From Sulfuricella sp. (GTDB taxonomy: Bacteria; Pseudomonadota; Gammaproteobacteria; Burkholderiales; Sulfuricellaceae), in NCBI GenBank assembly GCA_028714315.1, contig JAQTMN010000026.1, forward strand, positions 1 through 33,079: a stretch of 33,079 nt of DNA, given 5' to 3'. This document shows positions 1 through 7,546 of this stretch, piece after piece. The translations under genes and the position numbers were made by a program. The notes beneath the pieces are model-generated. The model was not told the DNA's origin, ran no database searches, and saw only the letters and a program-made list of their open reading frames with translations. Within the stretch, counting starts at the first letter, position 1. Each line of letters opens with the position of its first letter.

Positions 1-242
1 GGCTGGGCGGTTCGATGGATGCGCTGACACCGCGCGAGCGGCAAGTGCTGAAACTGGTGGCGGAAGGGCATCCCAATCGCCATGTCGCCGATTATCTTTG
101 CCTGAGCGTCAAAACGGTGGAAAAACATCGCTCGAACCTGATGAAAAAACTGGATTTGCACAATGCCTCGATGTTGACGGCCTACGCGATAGAAAACGGC
201 CTGCGCCCCGTTTTCGCCGATGGCGCGGCCGCGCGGCACTGA
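1..242 (+). CDS. LuxR/NarL-type response regulator, C-terminal HTH part (5' truncated by window)
   Basis: This is the C-terminal DNA-binding domain of a LuxR/FixJ/NarL-type transcriptional regulator. The open frame enters from the window edge (frame of position 3) and stops at 240-242, so an N-terminal receiver or sensor domain is probably missing. The visible part opens with the typical LTPRERQVLKLVAEG segment and continues through the helix-turn-helix with recognition helix SVKTVEKHRSNLMKKL, the GerE signature. The methionine codon at 15 is internal to the domain start and is unlikely to be the true start. Target genes and the partner kinase cannot be seen. Whether the lost part is a REC domain is inference. 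Confidence 0.85.
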   Translation, partial: LGGSMDALTPRERQVLKLVAEGHPNRHVADYLCLSVKTVEKHRSNLMKKLDLHNASMLTAYAIENGLRPVFADGAAARH

Positions 243-278
243 GGCATCTTTTGCCAAAATTCATGGGAATCCGCTTTT

Positions 279-1496
279 ATGTCCAGCAATCATGTCGTAG
301 ATCGTATTCGGCGCTTCAATCTGGGGCGCGATCCGGAGCGGCTTCAGCTCAAATACCACGCCATGCGCGCCGATGTCTTCGCGTTCTTTCGCGGCACGTG
401 CCATCTGTTCCACGAAGACTGGCCGGCGGTTTCTTCTCTCGAAGATGCGCCGCCCGCCTGGATCTGCGGCGACCTGCATTTTGAAAATTTCGGCAGCTAC
501 AAGGGCGACAACCAGCTGACTTATTTCGACATCAACGATTTCGACGAGGGGGCGCTCGCGCCATGCAGCCGGGATCTCGTCCGGTTTCTCGTCAGCGTGC
601 TGGCCGGCGCGGATGCGCTGGCGTTGAGCGAGGCCGAGGCGTTGGGGTTGTGCCGCCTCTTTCTCGGCGCCTATGCCGAGGCCTTGAAGGCGGGCAAGGC
701 GCTAAGGGTCGAGCGGTCGGTGGCAACGGGGATGGTCAGGGACTTGCTGGCGGGGCTGAAGGACAGCTCGCGCGTGGCCTATTACGCCGGCCGGATTCGC
801 ATCAAGAAGGGGCTGCGCCTGTTGCGCGTGGACGGCAAGCGGACGCTGGAAGTCACGGAAGAGCAGCGCGCCCGCGTGATCCGCTTCATGAACGAGTTCG
901 CCGCGACGCAGCCGGACCCCAAATTCTTCCGCGTGCTCGACGTGGGCCGACGGGTCGCCGGCGTCGGCAGCCTGGGGGTGGAGCGCTATATCTTACTGGT
1001 CGAGGGGAAAGGCTCGCCGGTCGGGAATTATCTGCTCGATCTCAAGCACGCGCCCATTCCGGCCATCCGTCCATTCCTGAAAGCGTCCCAGCCTGCCTGG
1101 GCCAACGAGGCGGAGCGGGTGATCGCCGTGCAGCGGCGTGCGCAGGCCGTTGCCCCGTCCTTCCTCTTTCCCATGGCCATGGACGACCGCGCCTATGTTC
1201 TGCGCGAATTGCTGCCCAGCCAGGACCGGATTCGTCTGGAACTATGGGACGGCAAACTGCGCCGGCTGGAGGGCGTGATGGGAACCATGGGCCAGGTGGT
1301 CGCCTGGAGCCACTTGAGAAGTGGCGGGCGGCAAGGCTCGGCGGTCGCGGACGCGTGGATCGAATTCGGCCACCGGACCGACTGGCCGCCGATCCTGATC
1401 GATTACGCGATCACCTATGGCAAGCAGGTCCGGCGGGACTGGGAGGCATTCGGTGCGGCGTTCGATAGCGGGCTGCTCGCGCCTTCTTCCAGCTGA
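279..1496 (+). CDS. DUF2252 family protein (kinase-fold-like, function unknown)
   Basis: The 405-residue protein matches the DUF2252 family, cytoplasmic proteins of unknown function. It opens with the family-typical R-x-x-F-x-x-G-R-D/E and FFRGT segments. GDLHFENFG at residues 64-72 and DINDFDE at 84-90 resemble the catalytic loop (HGDLHxxN) and metal-binding Asp segment of aminoglycoside-phosphotransferase-like kinases, so small-molecule or protein phosphotransfer is conceivable. That is inference, because no activity is established for the family to my knowledge. No signal peptide or membrane segment is visible. A GGGAA stretch lies about 10 bases before the ATG. It follows the LuxR-type gene by 36 bases and may be co-transcribed with it. 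Confidence 0.8.
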   Translation: MSSNHVVDRIRRFNLGRDPERLQLKYHAMRADVFAFFRGTCHLFHEDWPAVSSLEDAPPAWICGDLHFENFGSYKGDNQLTYFDINDFDEGALAPCSRDLVRFLVSVLAGADALALSEAEALGLCRLFLGAYAEALKAGKALRVERSVATGMVRDLLAGLKDSSRVAYYAGRIRIKKGLRLLRVDGKRTLEVTEEQRARVIRFMNEFAATQPDPKFFRVLDVGRRVAGVGSLGVERYILLVEGKGSPVGNYLLDLKHAPIPAIRPFLKASQPAWANEAERVIAVQRRAQAVAPSFLFPMAMDDRAYVLRELLPSQDRIRLELWDGKLRRLEGVMGTMGQVVAWSHLRSGGRQGSAVADAWIEFGHRTDWPPILIDYAITYGKQVRRDWEAFGAAFDSGLLAPSSS

Positions 1497-1589
1497 AAAT
1501 GCCCCAGGATCGCTCCAAGGTGGGTATGCCCTTGCCGAAACGGCGGGGGCGCGGGAAAATGACGCCATTCAGCACTTGAGGGGTAAACC

Positions 1590-2396
1590 TTGGATCAATC
1601 ATCCGCCAACCTGGTCGAGATCAGCGATTTGCACTTCGCCTACGGCAAGCGGCAAATATTGAACGGCATCAATCTCACCATTCCGCGCGGGAAAATCGTG
1701 GCCATCCTGGGCGTGAGCGGCTGCGGCAAATCCACGCTGCTGCGCCATATCGGCGGCCAGCTGCGGCCCGCGCGCGGCAGCGTCAAGGTCGCCGGCAAGG
1801 TGGTGCACGAACTCGACAGCGACGATCTGTACGCGCTGCGCCGAAATATGGGCATGATGTTCCAGGTGAGCGGCCTGTTCAGCGATTTGTCGGTTTTCGA
1901 CAACATCGCCTTCCCGATGCGCGAGCACACCGATTTGCCGGAAGAACTGATCCGCGATCTGGTGTTGATGAAGCTCCACTCGGTCGGCCTGCGCGGCGCC
2001 CATGCACTGATGCCGAGCGAACTGTCGGGCGGGATGGAGCGCCGCGTGGCCCTGGCCCGCGCGATTGCCCTCGACCCGATGCTGATCATGTACGACGAGC
2101 CGTTCGCCGGCCTCGACCCGATTTCGCTCAACGTCATCGCCAACCTGATCCGGCGCCTCAACGATGCGCTGGGCATAACGTCGGTCGTGGTGACTTACGA
2201 CATGTCCGAATCGCTCAAGGTCGTCGATTACGTCTACTTCGTCCACGACGGCGTGGTCGTGGCCGAAGGTGCGGCAGCGGAGATGCTTTCCTCCGAAAAC
2301 CCGTTCGTCCACCAGTTCGTCCATTCCCAGCCCGACGGGCCGGTGGCGTTCCAGTATCCCAGCCGGCCTTATGCGGAAGACATGGCAATCGCATAG
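1590..2396 (+). CDS. MlaF-like ABC transporter ATP-binding protein with Tyr at the switch-His position
   Basis: This is an ATPase subunit of the MlaF/Ttg2A group, which powers phospholipid transport between outer and inner membrane with MlaE, MlaD and MlaB. Visible motifs are Walker A GVSGCGKST (41-49), Q-loop Q92, signature LSGGM (145-149), Walker B LIMYDE (165-170) and the D-loop after AGLDP. The switch region reads VVVTYDMSE: Tyr203 stands where nearly all ABC ATPases have the H-loop histidine. The start is TTG at 1590, preceded by GAGGGG at 1577-1582 with 7-base spacing; no nearby ATG fits the domain. The usual mlaE, mlaD, mlaC and mlaB genes do not follow, so the permease must be encoded elsewhere. 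The 268-residue length is normal. Confidence 0.85.
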   Translation: MDQSSANLVEISDLHFAYGKRQILNGINLTIPRGKIVAILGVSGCGKSTLLRHIGGQLRPARGSVKVAGKVVHELDSDDLYALRRNMGMMFQVSGLFSDLSVFDNIAFPMREHTDLPEELIRDLVLMKLHSVGLRGAHALMPSELSGGMERRVALARAIALDPMLIMYDEPFAGLDPISLNVIANLIRRLNDALGITSVVVTYDMSESLKVVDYVYFVHDGVVVAEGAAAEMLSSENPFVHQFVHSQPDGPVAFQYPSRPYAEDMAIA

Positions 2397-2449
2397 CTTG
2401 TGGCTGGTGGCTGGCTACATACGTGTCGCCTGAATGACGCGTCTACTCC

Positions 2450-2475
2450 CTTCTCCCGCAAGCGGGAGAAGGGTT
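2450..2475. repeat. REP-like palindrome (CCCTTCTCCCGC / GCGGGAGAAGGG)
   Basis: A perfect 12-base inverted repeat around a two-base loop lies between the MlaF-like gene and the FecR/DUF6600 gene and is followed by TTGGGGATGAGGG. Palindromes of this form are scattered between genes in many beta- and gammaproteobacteria. It could fold in RNA and limit read-through, but no T-tract follows. Confidence 0.6.
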
Positions 2476-2513
2476 GGGGATGAGGGACGACCCGACTCTT
2501 GGAGGAAACGGAC

Positions 2514-4619
2514 ATGAAATCGAGGCTTTTCGCGCTGGCGGCGCTGTGGGTAATGGTTTGCTGCGGGCCGGTCGGCGCGCAGCAGGTGCCAGGGAGCGAT
2601 GCGACACCGCCTCGCCTCAGTCTGATCGAGGGTACGGCTTCTTTCTGGCGCCCCGGCGCCGAGGACTGGGCGCCAGCGCGGCTGAACACGCCGCTCGCAC
2701 CGGGCGATGCGCTGTATGCCGGCGACCGTTCCGATTTCGAACTCCAGATTGGCGCGCGCACCTTCGTGCGGGCCGCCGAGCGGACGCAGCTCAGCCTGGT
2801 TAACCAGGGCACGGCCTTCATCCAGCTCAAAATCACCGACGGCCTCGCTTCATTCGACCTGCGCACGTTGCCCGCGCGCTACACGGTCGAGCTGGATACG
2901 CCGAACGCGGTGTTTACCATCGACCATACGGGCTACTATCGCATCGAAGTGGCGGGCGACGTCACCCGCTTTATCACCCGCCGCGGTGGGCGGGCCACGA
3001 TCACCACGACCAGCGGATCGCGAGGCATCTTGCCCAGCGAGGAGATCGTCGTGCGCGGAGAGGTTGCGCCCGCAATCGAAACCTATGTGGCGCCTGAGAT
3101 CGATTCATGGGATCGCTGGAATTATGCCCGGACCGAGCACGACGCCGAGGCGATGAGTGCCCGCTACGTTCCCGCCGGCGTGTATGGCGCGGACACGCTC
3201 GACGACTACGGGAATTGGCGCCAGGTGCCCGTCTACGGTGCGGTTTGGGTGCCGGACAGAGTGCCGCCGGATTGGGTTCCCTACAGCACCGGATCGTGGA
3301 TATGGGATCCCTTGTTCGGCTGGACCTGGATCGACGATGCGCCGTGGGGCTGGGCGCCATATCATTACGGGCGCTGGGTTTTCATTAATGGCTTCTGGGC
3401 CTGGGCGCCCGGGCCGGTAGTGGTGCGGCCGGTCTACGCGCCGGCGCTGGTCGCCTTCTTCAGCGTGGGCCGTGGCGGGGTTCTCGTCGGCACTTCGGCG
3501 GTCAGCTGGGTGGCGCTGGGCTGGGGCGAGCCGTGCATCCCGTGGTGGGGCCGGCCCGGCTTCGTGGGTAAGCCCTGGTGGGGCGGTTGGGGTGGTCCGC
3601 GTGTGGTCAACAACGTGGTGATCAATCGCACCACGGTCGTGAACGTCAACCGGATTTCATTCCAGAACACGCGCGTGCGCGACGCGGTGGTCGCCGTCCC
3701 TGCCGAGCGTTTCGGCCGGGTCAGCACTATCCGTCATGCCCGCATTCCCGTTGCGCGGCCCGCAGAACTGGCGCCTGTCCGCGGGGCGCTTCCGGTCAAA
3801 CCGGCGCCGGTCAGCCTGGTCGCCGGTGGCGGCGATGCCGCGGTGCGGCCGCCGGCGGCGGTTCTCTCCAAGCCGGTTGTCGCGATCCGGCCTTTCCGCG
3901 AACACCAGATGCCGTTGCAGGTGGAAGGCGTCAGGGCAAAGCCGGCGATCGCCGAGCCCGAGCCGCGCATTATCTCCGTGCCCAAGCGGCCGGCGCAGGC
4001 GGATTTGCCCCGCCCTCCGTTCGGACAGGAAAGCGGCCCGGAACGCCCTCGCCCGGCCCCCGTGCCGCGCTTCGAGGAAATGAAGCCTGCCGGGACGGCG
4101 CAGGGAAGGGCACAGCCTGAATCGCGCAGGAACGAACCGCCGCGCAGGAACGAACCCATCCAGGCAGTTCCGCGCGAGACCGCGCCCAAGCCGGAGCAGC
4201 CCCCCATGCGGACCGCGCCGCCTGCGGCGATTCCGCCGGCTCCCCCGGCCGCCGCGCCCCGGATGGAACCCGAGCGCCGCGAGTTTCGCGAGCCGCGCAG
4301 GAATGAAGCCGCGCCGGTGCCGCGTGAGACCGCGCCTAGGGAAAGCGCCATGCCCAGGCTGGAGCAGCCGCCCATGCGGGCCACGCCGCCTGCCGTGATG
4401 TCGCCGGCCCAGCCGGCTGCCGCGCCCCGGATGGAGCCGGAGCGCCGCGAGTTTCGCGAGCCGCGCAGGAATGAAGCCGCGCCGGTGCCGCGCACAGCCA
4501 GTCCCAGGGAAGAGAGCCGCATCCGTGAAGCGCCCGCCGCCGAGCCGCGCGCACTTCCGGGAAAGCCCGCCAATCGCATGTTTCCGCACGAGCAGGAGAA
4601 GGCGGAAAAATCGCGCTGA
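2514..4619 (+). CDS. Secreted FecR-domain / DUF6600 protein with proline-rich repetitive tail
   Basis: The 701-residue protein has a signal peptide (MKSRLFALAALWVMVCC, probable cleavage after the following GPVGA). Next comes a FecR-like beta-rich region (about 25-190), then a Trp/Gly/Pro-rich DUF6600 block (about 225-345) with recurring W-x-W-I/A-P motifs such as GSWIWDPLFGWTWIDD and GRWVFINGFWAWAPG. The last ~230 residues are Pro/Arg/Glu-rich and low in complexity, including a 56-residue repeat. ATG 2514 is chosen because GGAGGAA at 2501-2507 sits 6 bases upstream; an in-frame TTG at 2499 would swallow that ribosome site. It is presumably periplasmic or surface-associated. Function is unknown for such proteins, and no TonB receptor or sigma factor is adjacent, so a FecR signalling role is unlikely. 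Confidence 0.8.
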   Translation: MKSRLFALAALWVMVCCGPVGAQQVPGSDATPPRLSLIEGTASFWRPGAEDWAPARLNTPLAPGDALYAGDRSDFELQIGARTFVRAAERTQLSLVNQGTAFIQLKITDGLASFDLRTLPARYTVELDTPNAVFTIDHTGYYRIEVAGDVTRFITRRGGRATITTTSGSRGILPSEEIVVRGEVAPAIETYVAPEIDSWDRWNYARTEHDAEAMSARYVPAGVYGADTLDDYGNWRQVPVYGAVWVPDRVPPDWVPYSTGSWIWDPLFGWTWIDDAPWGWAPYHYGRWVFINGFWAWAPGPVVVRPVYAPALVAFFSVGRGGVLVGTSAVSWVALGWGEPCIPWWGRPGFVGKPWWGGWGGPRVVNNVVINRTTVVNVNRISFQNTRVRDAVVAVPAERFGRVSTIRHARIPVARPAELAPVRGALPVKPAPVSLVAGGGDAAVRPPAAVLSKPVVAIRPFREHQMPLQVEGVRAKPAIAEPEPRIISVPKRPAQADLPRPPFGQESGPERPRPAPVPRFEEMKPAGTAQGRAQPESRRNEPPRRNEPIQAVPRETAPKPEQPPMRTAPPAAIPPAPPAAAPRMEPERREFREPRRNEAAPVPRETAPRESAMPRLEQPPMRATPPAVMSPAQPAAAPRMEPERREFREPRRNEAAPVPRTASPREESRIREAPAAEPRALPGKPANRMFPHEQEKAEKSR
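4171..4506 (+). repeat. In-frame tandem repeat of 168 bp in the DUF6600 gene
   Basis: Two near-identical copies sit in tandem. CCCATGCG at 4203 and 4371, and the start of the RMEPERREFREPRRNEAAP segment at 4260 and 4428, are each exactly 168 bases (56 codons) apart. The second unit has an extra 18 bases near 4337-4354. A shorter duplicated RRNEP segment precedes it at about 4125-4157. The spacing keeps frame, so copy number can change without loss of the protein. Confidence 0.8.
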
Positions 4620-4740
4620 AAATCGATACCGGCAGGCGGGTCGTGACGAACGGATATCCAGGCCGGAGGGGAGAAAACCGCTCCAGACCTCCCGCCTGAC
4701 GATTTAATCGGCGGTTTGGCGTGAACGATGCAACTTTTTC

Positions 4741-4769
4741 TTTCCACCGCCATGTTGCTCGCTTACAAT
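4741..4769 (+). promoter_or_regulatory. Probable sigma70 promoter of the HU gene
   Basis: TTTCCA (4741-4746) and TACAAT (4764-4769) are separated by 17 bases and lie 36 bases before the HU start codon. Four of six and five of six positions match the sigma70 consensus. Confidence 0.55.
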
Positions 4770-4804
4770 TCATGAAGTCACACCCACCAACAGAGAGGAA
4801 AACC

Positions 4805-5077
4805 ATGAACAAAGCCGATCTTATCGATGCCGTTGCCAAAATTTCCGGCCAACCCAAGGCCAAAACGGAAGAAACACTGAATGCGCTGATGATCACTGTC
4901 GAAAATGCGCTGAGCGCGGGTGATAGCGTCCAACTCGTCGGCTTCGGCACTTTTGCCGTCGAAGAGCGCGCCGCGCGCACCGGCCGCAACCCGGCTACCG
5001 GGCAAGAAATGGCGATTCCGGCCAAGAAGGTTGTCAAATTCAAGGTGGGTGCCAAGCTCAAGAATGCGGTGAAGTAA
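4805..5077 (+). CDS. hupB: DNA-binding protein HU
   Basis: This is a 90-residue histone-like nucleoid protein that bends DNA as a dimer. The sequence is full length and canonical: MNKADLIDAVAKISG at the start, LVGFGTFAVEERAARTGRNP in the beta arm with the Asn-Pro wedge, then KVVKFKVGAKLKNAVK at the end. ATG 4805 is chosen because AGAGAGGAAAACC lies directly upstream and the family starts with MNK. The frame is open further upstream (from 4721), but that part has no homology to HU and overlaps the promoter. It appears monocistronic, with repeats and the converging tRNA operon downstream. Paralogues (HU-alpha or IHF) cannot be excluded by eye, but the arm sequence fits HU-beta. Confidence 0.93.
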   Translation: MNKADLIDAVAKISGQPKAKTEETLNALMITVENALSAGDSVQLVGFGTFAVEERAARTGRNPATGQEMAIPAKKVVKFKVGAKLKNAVK

Positions 5078-5324
5078 CGCTGCAACAAGACTTGGTCAGG
5101 CCGCGCCCGTCGGGGAGACGGGTTGCGGTTCGATTTGGAATCCACGGCCTCGCCCGCCGAGCGTCGATCGCGCCCCGTTCGCCAGTCATGGCACAGCTTC
5201 CCGATTTTGGCGCTCCTGCCGCCGTCAAGCATCAATCCTAAACAGCATTTTGCCTCAGAGATCACGGGAAAAAACAAGTGGTTGACGGCGTTATCGCGCC
5301 CATCCATCGGGTGTATGGGTGACT

Positions 5325-5469
5325 TATCCTAAAACCCCCATTTGAACCACGGGGAACGGCGTGAGATTTTGAATTTAACCTTCGTCACCCAAATGGATGA
5401 TATGGGCAAAATGCGCAACAAATCGATTCCACCCCGTGTTCCCAGTGGTTAACTATGTTTTATAGGATA
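5325..5469. repeat. Interspersed MITE-like repeat, copy 1
   Basis: About 145 bp with inverted ends: ATCCTAAAAC at the left and GTTTTATAGGAT at the right, plus internal arms AACCACGGGGAAC and GTTCCCAGTGGTT. A second copy lies at 28652-28805 in the same orientation, with similar inner sequence (GAATTTAA, CTTCGTCACCCAA, ATGGGCAAA, CAACAAAT). No protein is encoded. The rest of the HU-tRNA gap (5078-5324) holds only a small CCCGTC/GACGGG hairpin near 5106-5122. Confidence 0.7.
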
Positions 5470-5493
5470 ATTGCTTGAATAGCAGGCGGGGCC

Positions 5494-5526
5494 AAAAAAA
5501 GAAAAACCGCCTAAGCGGCGGTTTTC
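5494..5526 (-). terminator. Rho-independent terminator of the tRNA operon
   Basis: Read on the minus strand, an 8-bp stem AAACCGCC/GGCGGTTT closes a short loop and is followed by a T-rich run (TTCTTTTTTT). It lies just past the 3' end of the tRNA-His gene. Confidence 0.8.
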
Positions 5527-5534
5527 TAATTTTT

Positions 5535-5611
5535 TGGGGTGGCTGATGGGGCTCGAACCCACGACAACCGGAATCACAATCCGGGACTCTACCAACTGAG
5601 CTACAGCCACC
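5535..5611 (-). tRNA. tRNA-His (anticodon GTG)
   Basis: The minus strand folds as a 77-nt tRNA. The acceptor GTGGCTG pairs with CAGCCAC, and the extra 5' G at 5611 that marks histidine tRNAs faces the discriminator C. The anticodon arm CCGGATTGTGATTCCGG carries GTG. The T-loop is TTCGAGC, and the CCA end is encoded. It is the last gene of the three-tRNA operon. Confidence 0.95.
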
Positions 5612-5643
5612 ACTGATGAAACTGATAAACCATTATACCAAAC

Positions 5644-5720
5644 TGGCCTGCCCGACAGGAATCGAACCTGTAACCCCCAGCTTAGAAGGCTGGTGCTCTA
5701 TCCGGTTGAGCTACGGGCAG
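5644..5720 (-). tRNA. tRNA-Arg (anticodon TCT)
   Basis: A 77-nt cloverleaf on the minus strand. The acceptor CTGCCCG pairs with CGGGCAG, the anticodon arm CCAGCCTTCTAAGCTGG carries TCT for AGA codons, the T-loop is TTCGATT, and CCA is encoded. It is the middle gene of the operon, 32 bases upstream of tRNA-His. Confidence 0.95.
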
Positions 5721-5735
5721 ATTGTCGGACAATCC

Positions 5736-5812
5736 TGGTCGGGGTGGAGAGATTCGAACTCCCGACATCCTGGTCCCAAACCAGGCGCGCTACCAGGCTA
5801 CGCTACACCCCG
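5736..5812 (-). tRNA. tRNA-Pro (anticodon TGG)
   Basis: A 77-nt cloverleaf on the minus strand. The acceptor CGGGGTG pairs with CACCCCG, the anticodon arm CCTGGTTTGGGACCAGG carries TGG, the T-loop is TTCGAAT, and CCA is encoded. It is the first gene of the operon, 11 bases after the -10 box. Confidence 0.95.
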
Positions 5813-5823
5813 AAGAGGTGCGG

Positions 5824-5852
5824 ATTCTACTTTGACTGCCGCAAAAGGTCAA
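5824..5852 (-). promoter_or_regulatory. Sigma70 promoter of the tRNA-Pro-Arg-His operon
   Basis: Minus strand: TTGACC (5852-5847), a 17-base spacer, then TAGAAT (5829-5824), with an A/T-rich stretch upstream of -35 that fits an UP element. Transcription would start only a few bases before the tRNA-Pro sequence, as is usual for stable RNA operons. Confidence 0.85.
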
Positions 5853-5983
5853 TTTTTATCTGCTTGAATTCCTGGTTCTGGGGCTTGCATGTTAGGTGAA
5901 CAGGCGGCTTATGATGCGCCGGTTAATTAACTGTCCCCTTTATATCGCCAAGCTCTTATTGCTTTCCGAGGCCTGCTTAAACC

Positions 5984-6012
5984 TTGACTACATCCGATGT
6001 GGCGAATATAGT
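5984..6012 (+). promoter_or_regulatory. Sigma70 promoter giving a leaderless arsR transcript
   Basis: TTGACT (5984-5989), exactly 17 bases, then TATAGT (6007-6012). The expected transcription start, about 7 bases after the -10 box, falls at 6019-6020, which is the A of the arsR ATG. No ribosome site lies before that ATG. The GGTTAATTAAC palindrome near 5920 could be an operator, but this is uncertain. Confidence 0.75.
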
Positions 6013-6019
6013 TAGCGGC

Positions 6020-6367
6020 ATGATCGACAGCAGCGATTTTTTCGACTCTCTTTCCGACGAAACCCGGCGGCGCCTTCTGGCACTGCTGGTGGCCGACGAC
6101 GAGGTGTGCGTGTGCGAGCTGTGCCACGCGCTCGACATGCCCCAGCCCAAGGTGTCGCGCCACTTGGCGGTGATGCGCGAAGACGGGGTGCTGACTGTGC
6201 GCCGGGAAGGGCTTTGGGTGTATTACCGCATCCATCCGCTATTGCCCACCTGGGCCTTCCGGATTCTCGATCAGATGGTGCAGGGCTGCGCGGGGCTGGA
6301 GCTGTTTCAAGCCGACCGCAAACGGCTGGACGGGATGCCCAACCGGCCGGCGCGCTGCTGCGGATAA
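6020..6367 (+). CDS. arsR: ArsR-family metalloid-responsive repressor
   Basis: This is a 115-residue winged-helix repressor of the ArsR/SmtB family. It would repress its own operon and release DNA when arsenite binds. CVCELC at residues 30-35 reproduces the As(III)-binding C-x-C-x-x-C of classic ArsR at the start of the DNA-binding helix. The recognition helix is MPQPKVSRHLAVMREDG and the wing is LTVRREGLWVYYRI. A second Cys pair sits in the ARCCG tail. An earlier in-frame TTG at 5984 is rejected because it is the -35 hexamer of the promoter and adds residues not found in the family. It heads the detoxification cluster; the next gene starts 99 bases later. Confidence 0.9.
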   Translation: MIDSSDFFDSLSDETRRRLLALLVADDEVCVCELCHALDMPQPKVSRHLAVMREDGVLTVRREGLWVYYRIHPLLPTWAFRILDQMVQGCAGLELFQADRKRLDGMPNRPARCCG

Positions 6368-6466
6368 AGTTTTTTGTCGCTAAATATCTGTTTGCTCGTA
6401 TATTAACGATAGCGCATAAGGTAATGAACAACCCCCCATTTTCGTTAATCGGGAGAAGGCGTTTTT

Positions 6467-7528
6467 ATGGAAAATGAGGTGAAATCTTCCGCTCAGGGCG
6501 GGATGGCAGGCGCCGGATGGCTGGCTGTCCCGGTGTTGGGGGCGGGGCTGTGGATATTGCTGTATGCCAGCCTGCAATCCCTGGCCGACGGTGTGGTCCG
6601 GTTGATGGGCGTCGAAATCCACTCCCGGTTCGGCGAGGCGCTGGCCTTTTTTCTGTTTGAAACGCCGAAAGTATTGCTGCTGCTCGCCCTTATCGTGTTC
6701 GTGATGGGCGTCATCCACACCTTCGTTTCGGCGGAAAAGACCCGCGCCCTGCTGTCCGGAAAAAAGCTGGGGGTCGGGAACGTGATGGCGGCCAGCCTTG
6801 GCATCGTCACGCCGTTCTGTTCCTGCTCCGCCGTGCCCCTGTTCATCGGTTTCCTGCAGGCCGGGGTGCCGCTGGGTGTGACGTTCTCGTTCCTGATTTC
6901 CGCGCCCATGGTCAACGAAGTCGCGCTGGGGCTGCTGTTCGGGCTGTTCGGCTGGAAGATCGCCAGCCTTTACCTGGGGCTGGGCCTGACGGTGGCCATC
7001 ACCGCCGGCCTGATCATCGGTAAACTCGGGATGGAACGTCACCTGGAAGACTGGGTGCAAGCCATCCAGGCCAGAGGCGGTGCCGTAGCGGCGAATCTCG
7101 ACGAGAAACCGGGCTGGGCGGCCCGCATCGGCGCCGGAATGCATCATCTGAGGGAGATTGTCGGCAAGGTGTGGCCCTACATCGTGCTGGGCGTGGCCGT
7201 GGGTGCGGGTATCCACGGCTATGTGCCGCAGGATTTCATGGCCGGCATCATGGGCAGGAGCGCCTGGTGGTCGGTGCCCGCCGCCGTGCTGGTCGGCGTG
7301 CCGATGTATTCCAACGCCGCCGGCATTATTCCGGTAGTGCAGGCGCTGCTGGGCAAGGGCGCGGCGCTGGGTACGGTGCTGGCGTTCATGATGAGCGTCA
7401 CCGCGCTGTCCTTCCCGGAAATCATCATTCTGCGCAAGGTGCTGAAGCCCGTGCTCATCGCCACGTTCGTCGGCGTGGTGTCCGTCGGCATCCTGTTCGT
7501 GGGCTATGTGTTCAATCTGGTATTGTAG
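6467..7528 (+). CDS. ArsP/DUF318-type permease
   Basis: The 353-residue inner-membrane protein belongs to the DUF318/ArsP_1 permease family, some members of which export trivalent organoarsenicals while others are linked to metal efflux. TPFCSCSAVPLF with Cys118 and Cys120 is the family's conserved Cys motif, repeated in looser form as GVPMYSNAAGI in the second half. About eight to ten hydrophobic segments are visible, with a hydrophilic central loop (about 190-225). A GGGAGAAGG stretch precedes the ATG. The 99-base gap after arsR is AT-rich, with a possible weak promoter (TTGCTC, 17 bases, CATAAG). The position between arsR and arsC argues for arsenic export. Exact substrate is inference. 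Confidence 0.8.
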   Translation: MENEVKSSAQGGMAGAGWLAVPVLGAGLWILLYASLQSLADGVVRLMGVEIHSRFGEALAFFLFETPKVLLLLALIVFVMGVIHTFVSAEKTRALLSGKKLGVGNVMAASLGIVTPFCSCSAVPLFIGFLQAGVPLGVTFSFLISAPMVNEVALGLLFGLFGWKIASLYLGLGLTVAITAGLIIGKLGMERHLEDWVQAIQARGGAVAANLDEKPGWAARIGAGMHHLREIVGKVWPYIVLGVAVGAGIHGYVPQDFMAGIMGRSAWWSVPAAVLVGVPMYSNAAGIIPVVQALLGKGAALGTVLAFMMSVTALSFPEIIILRKVLKPVLIATFVGVVSVGILFVGYVFNLVL

Positions 7529-7546
7529 ATTCAGGAGGTTTGCATC

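Noticed and set aside
5123-5332. Possible 69-residue plus-strand gene after HU
   Set aside because: No ribosome site, composition like non-coding DNA, and it runs into the repeat element.
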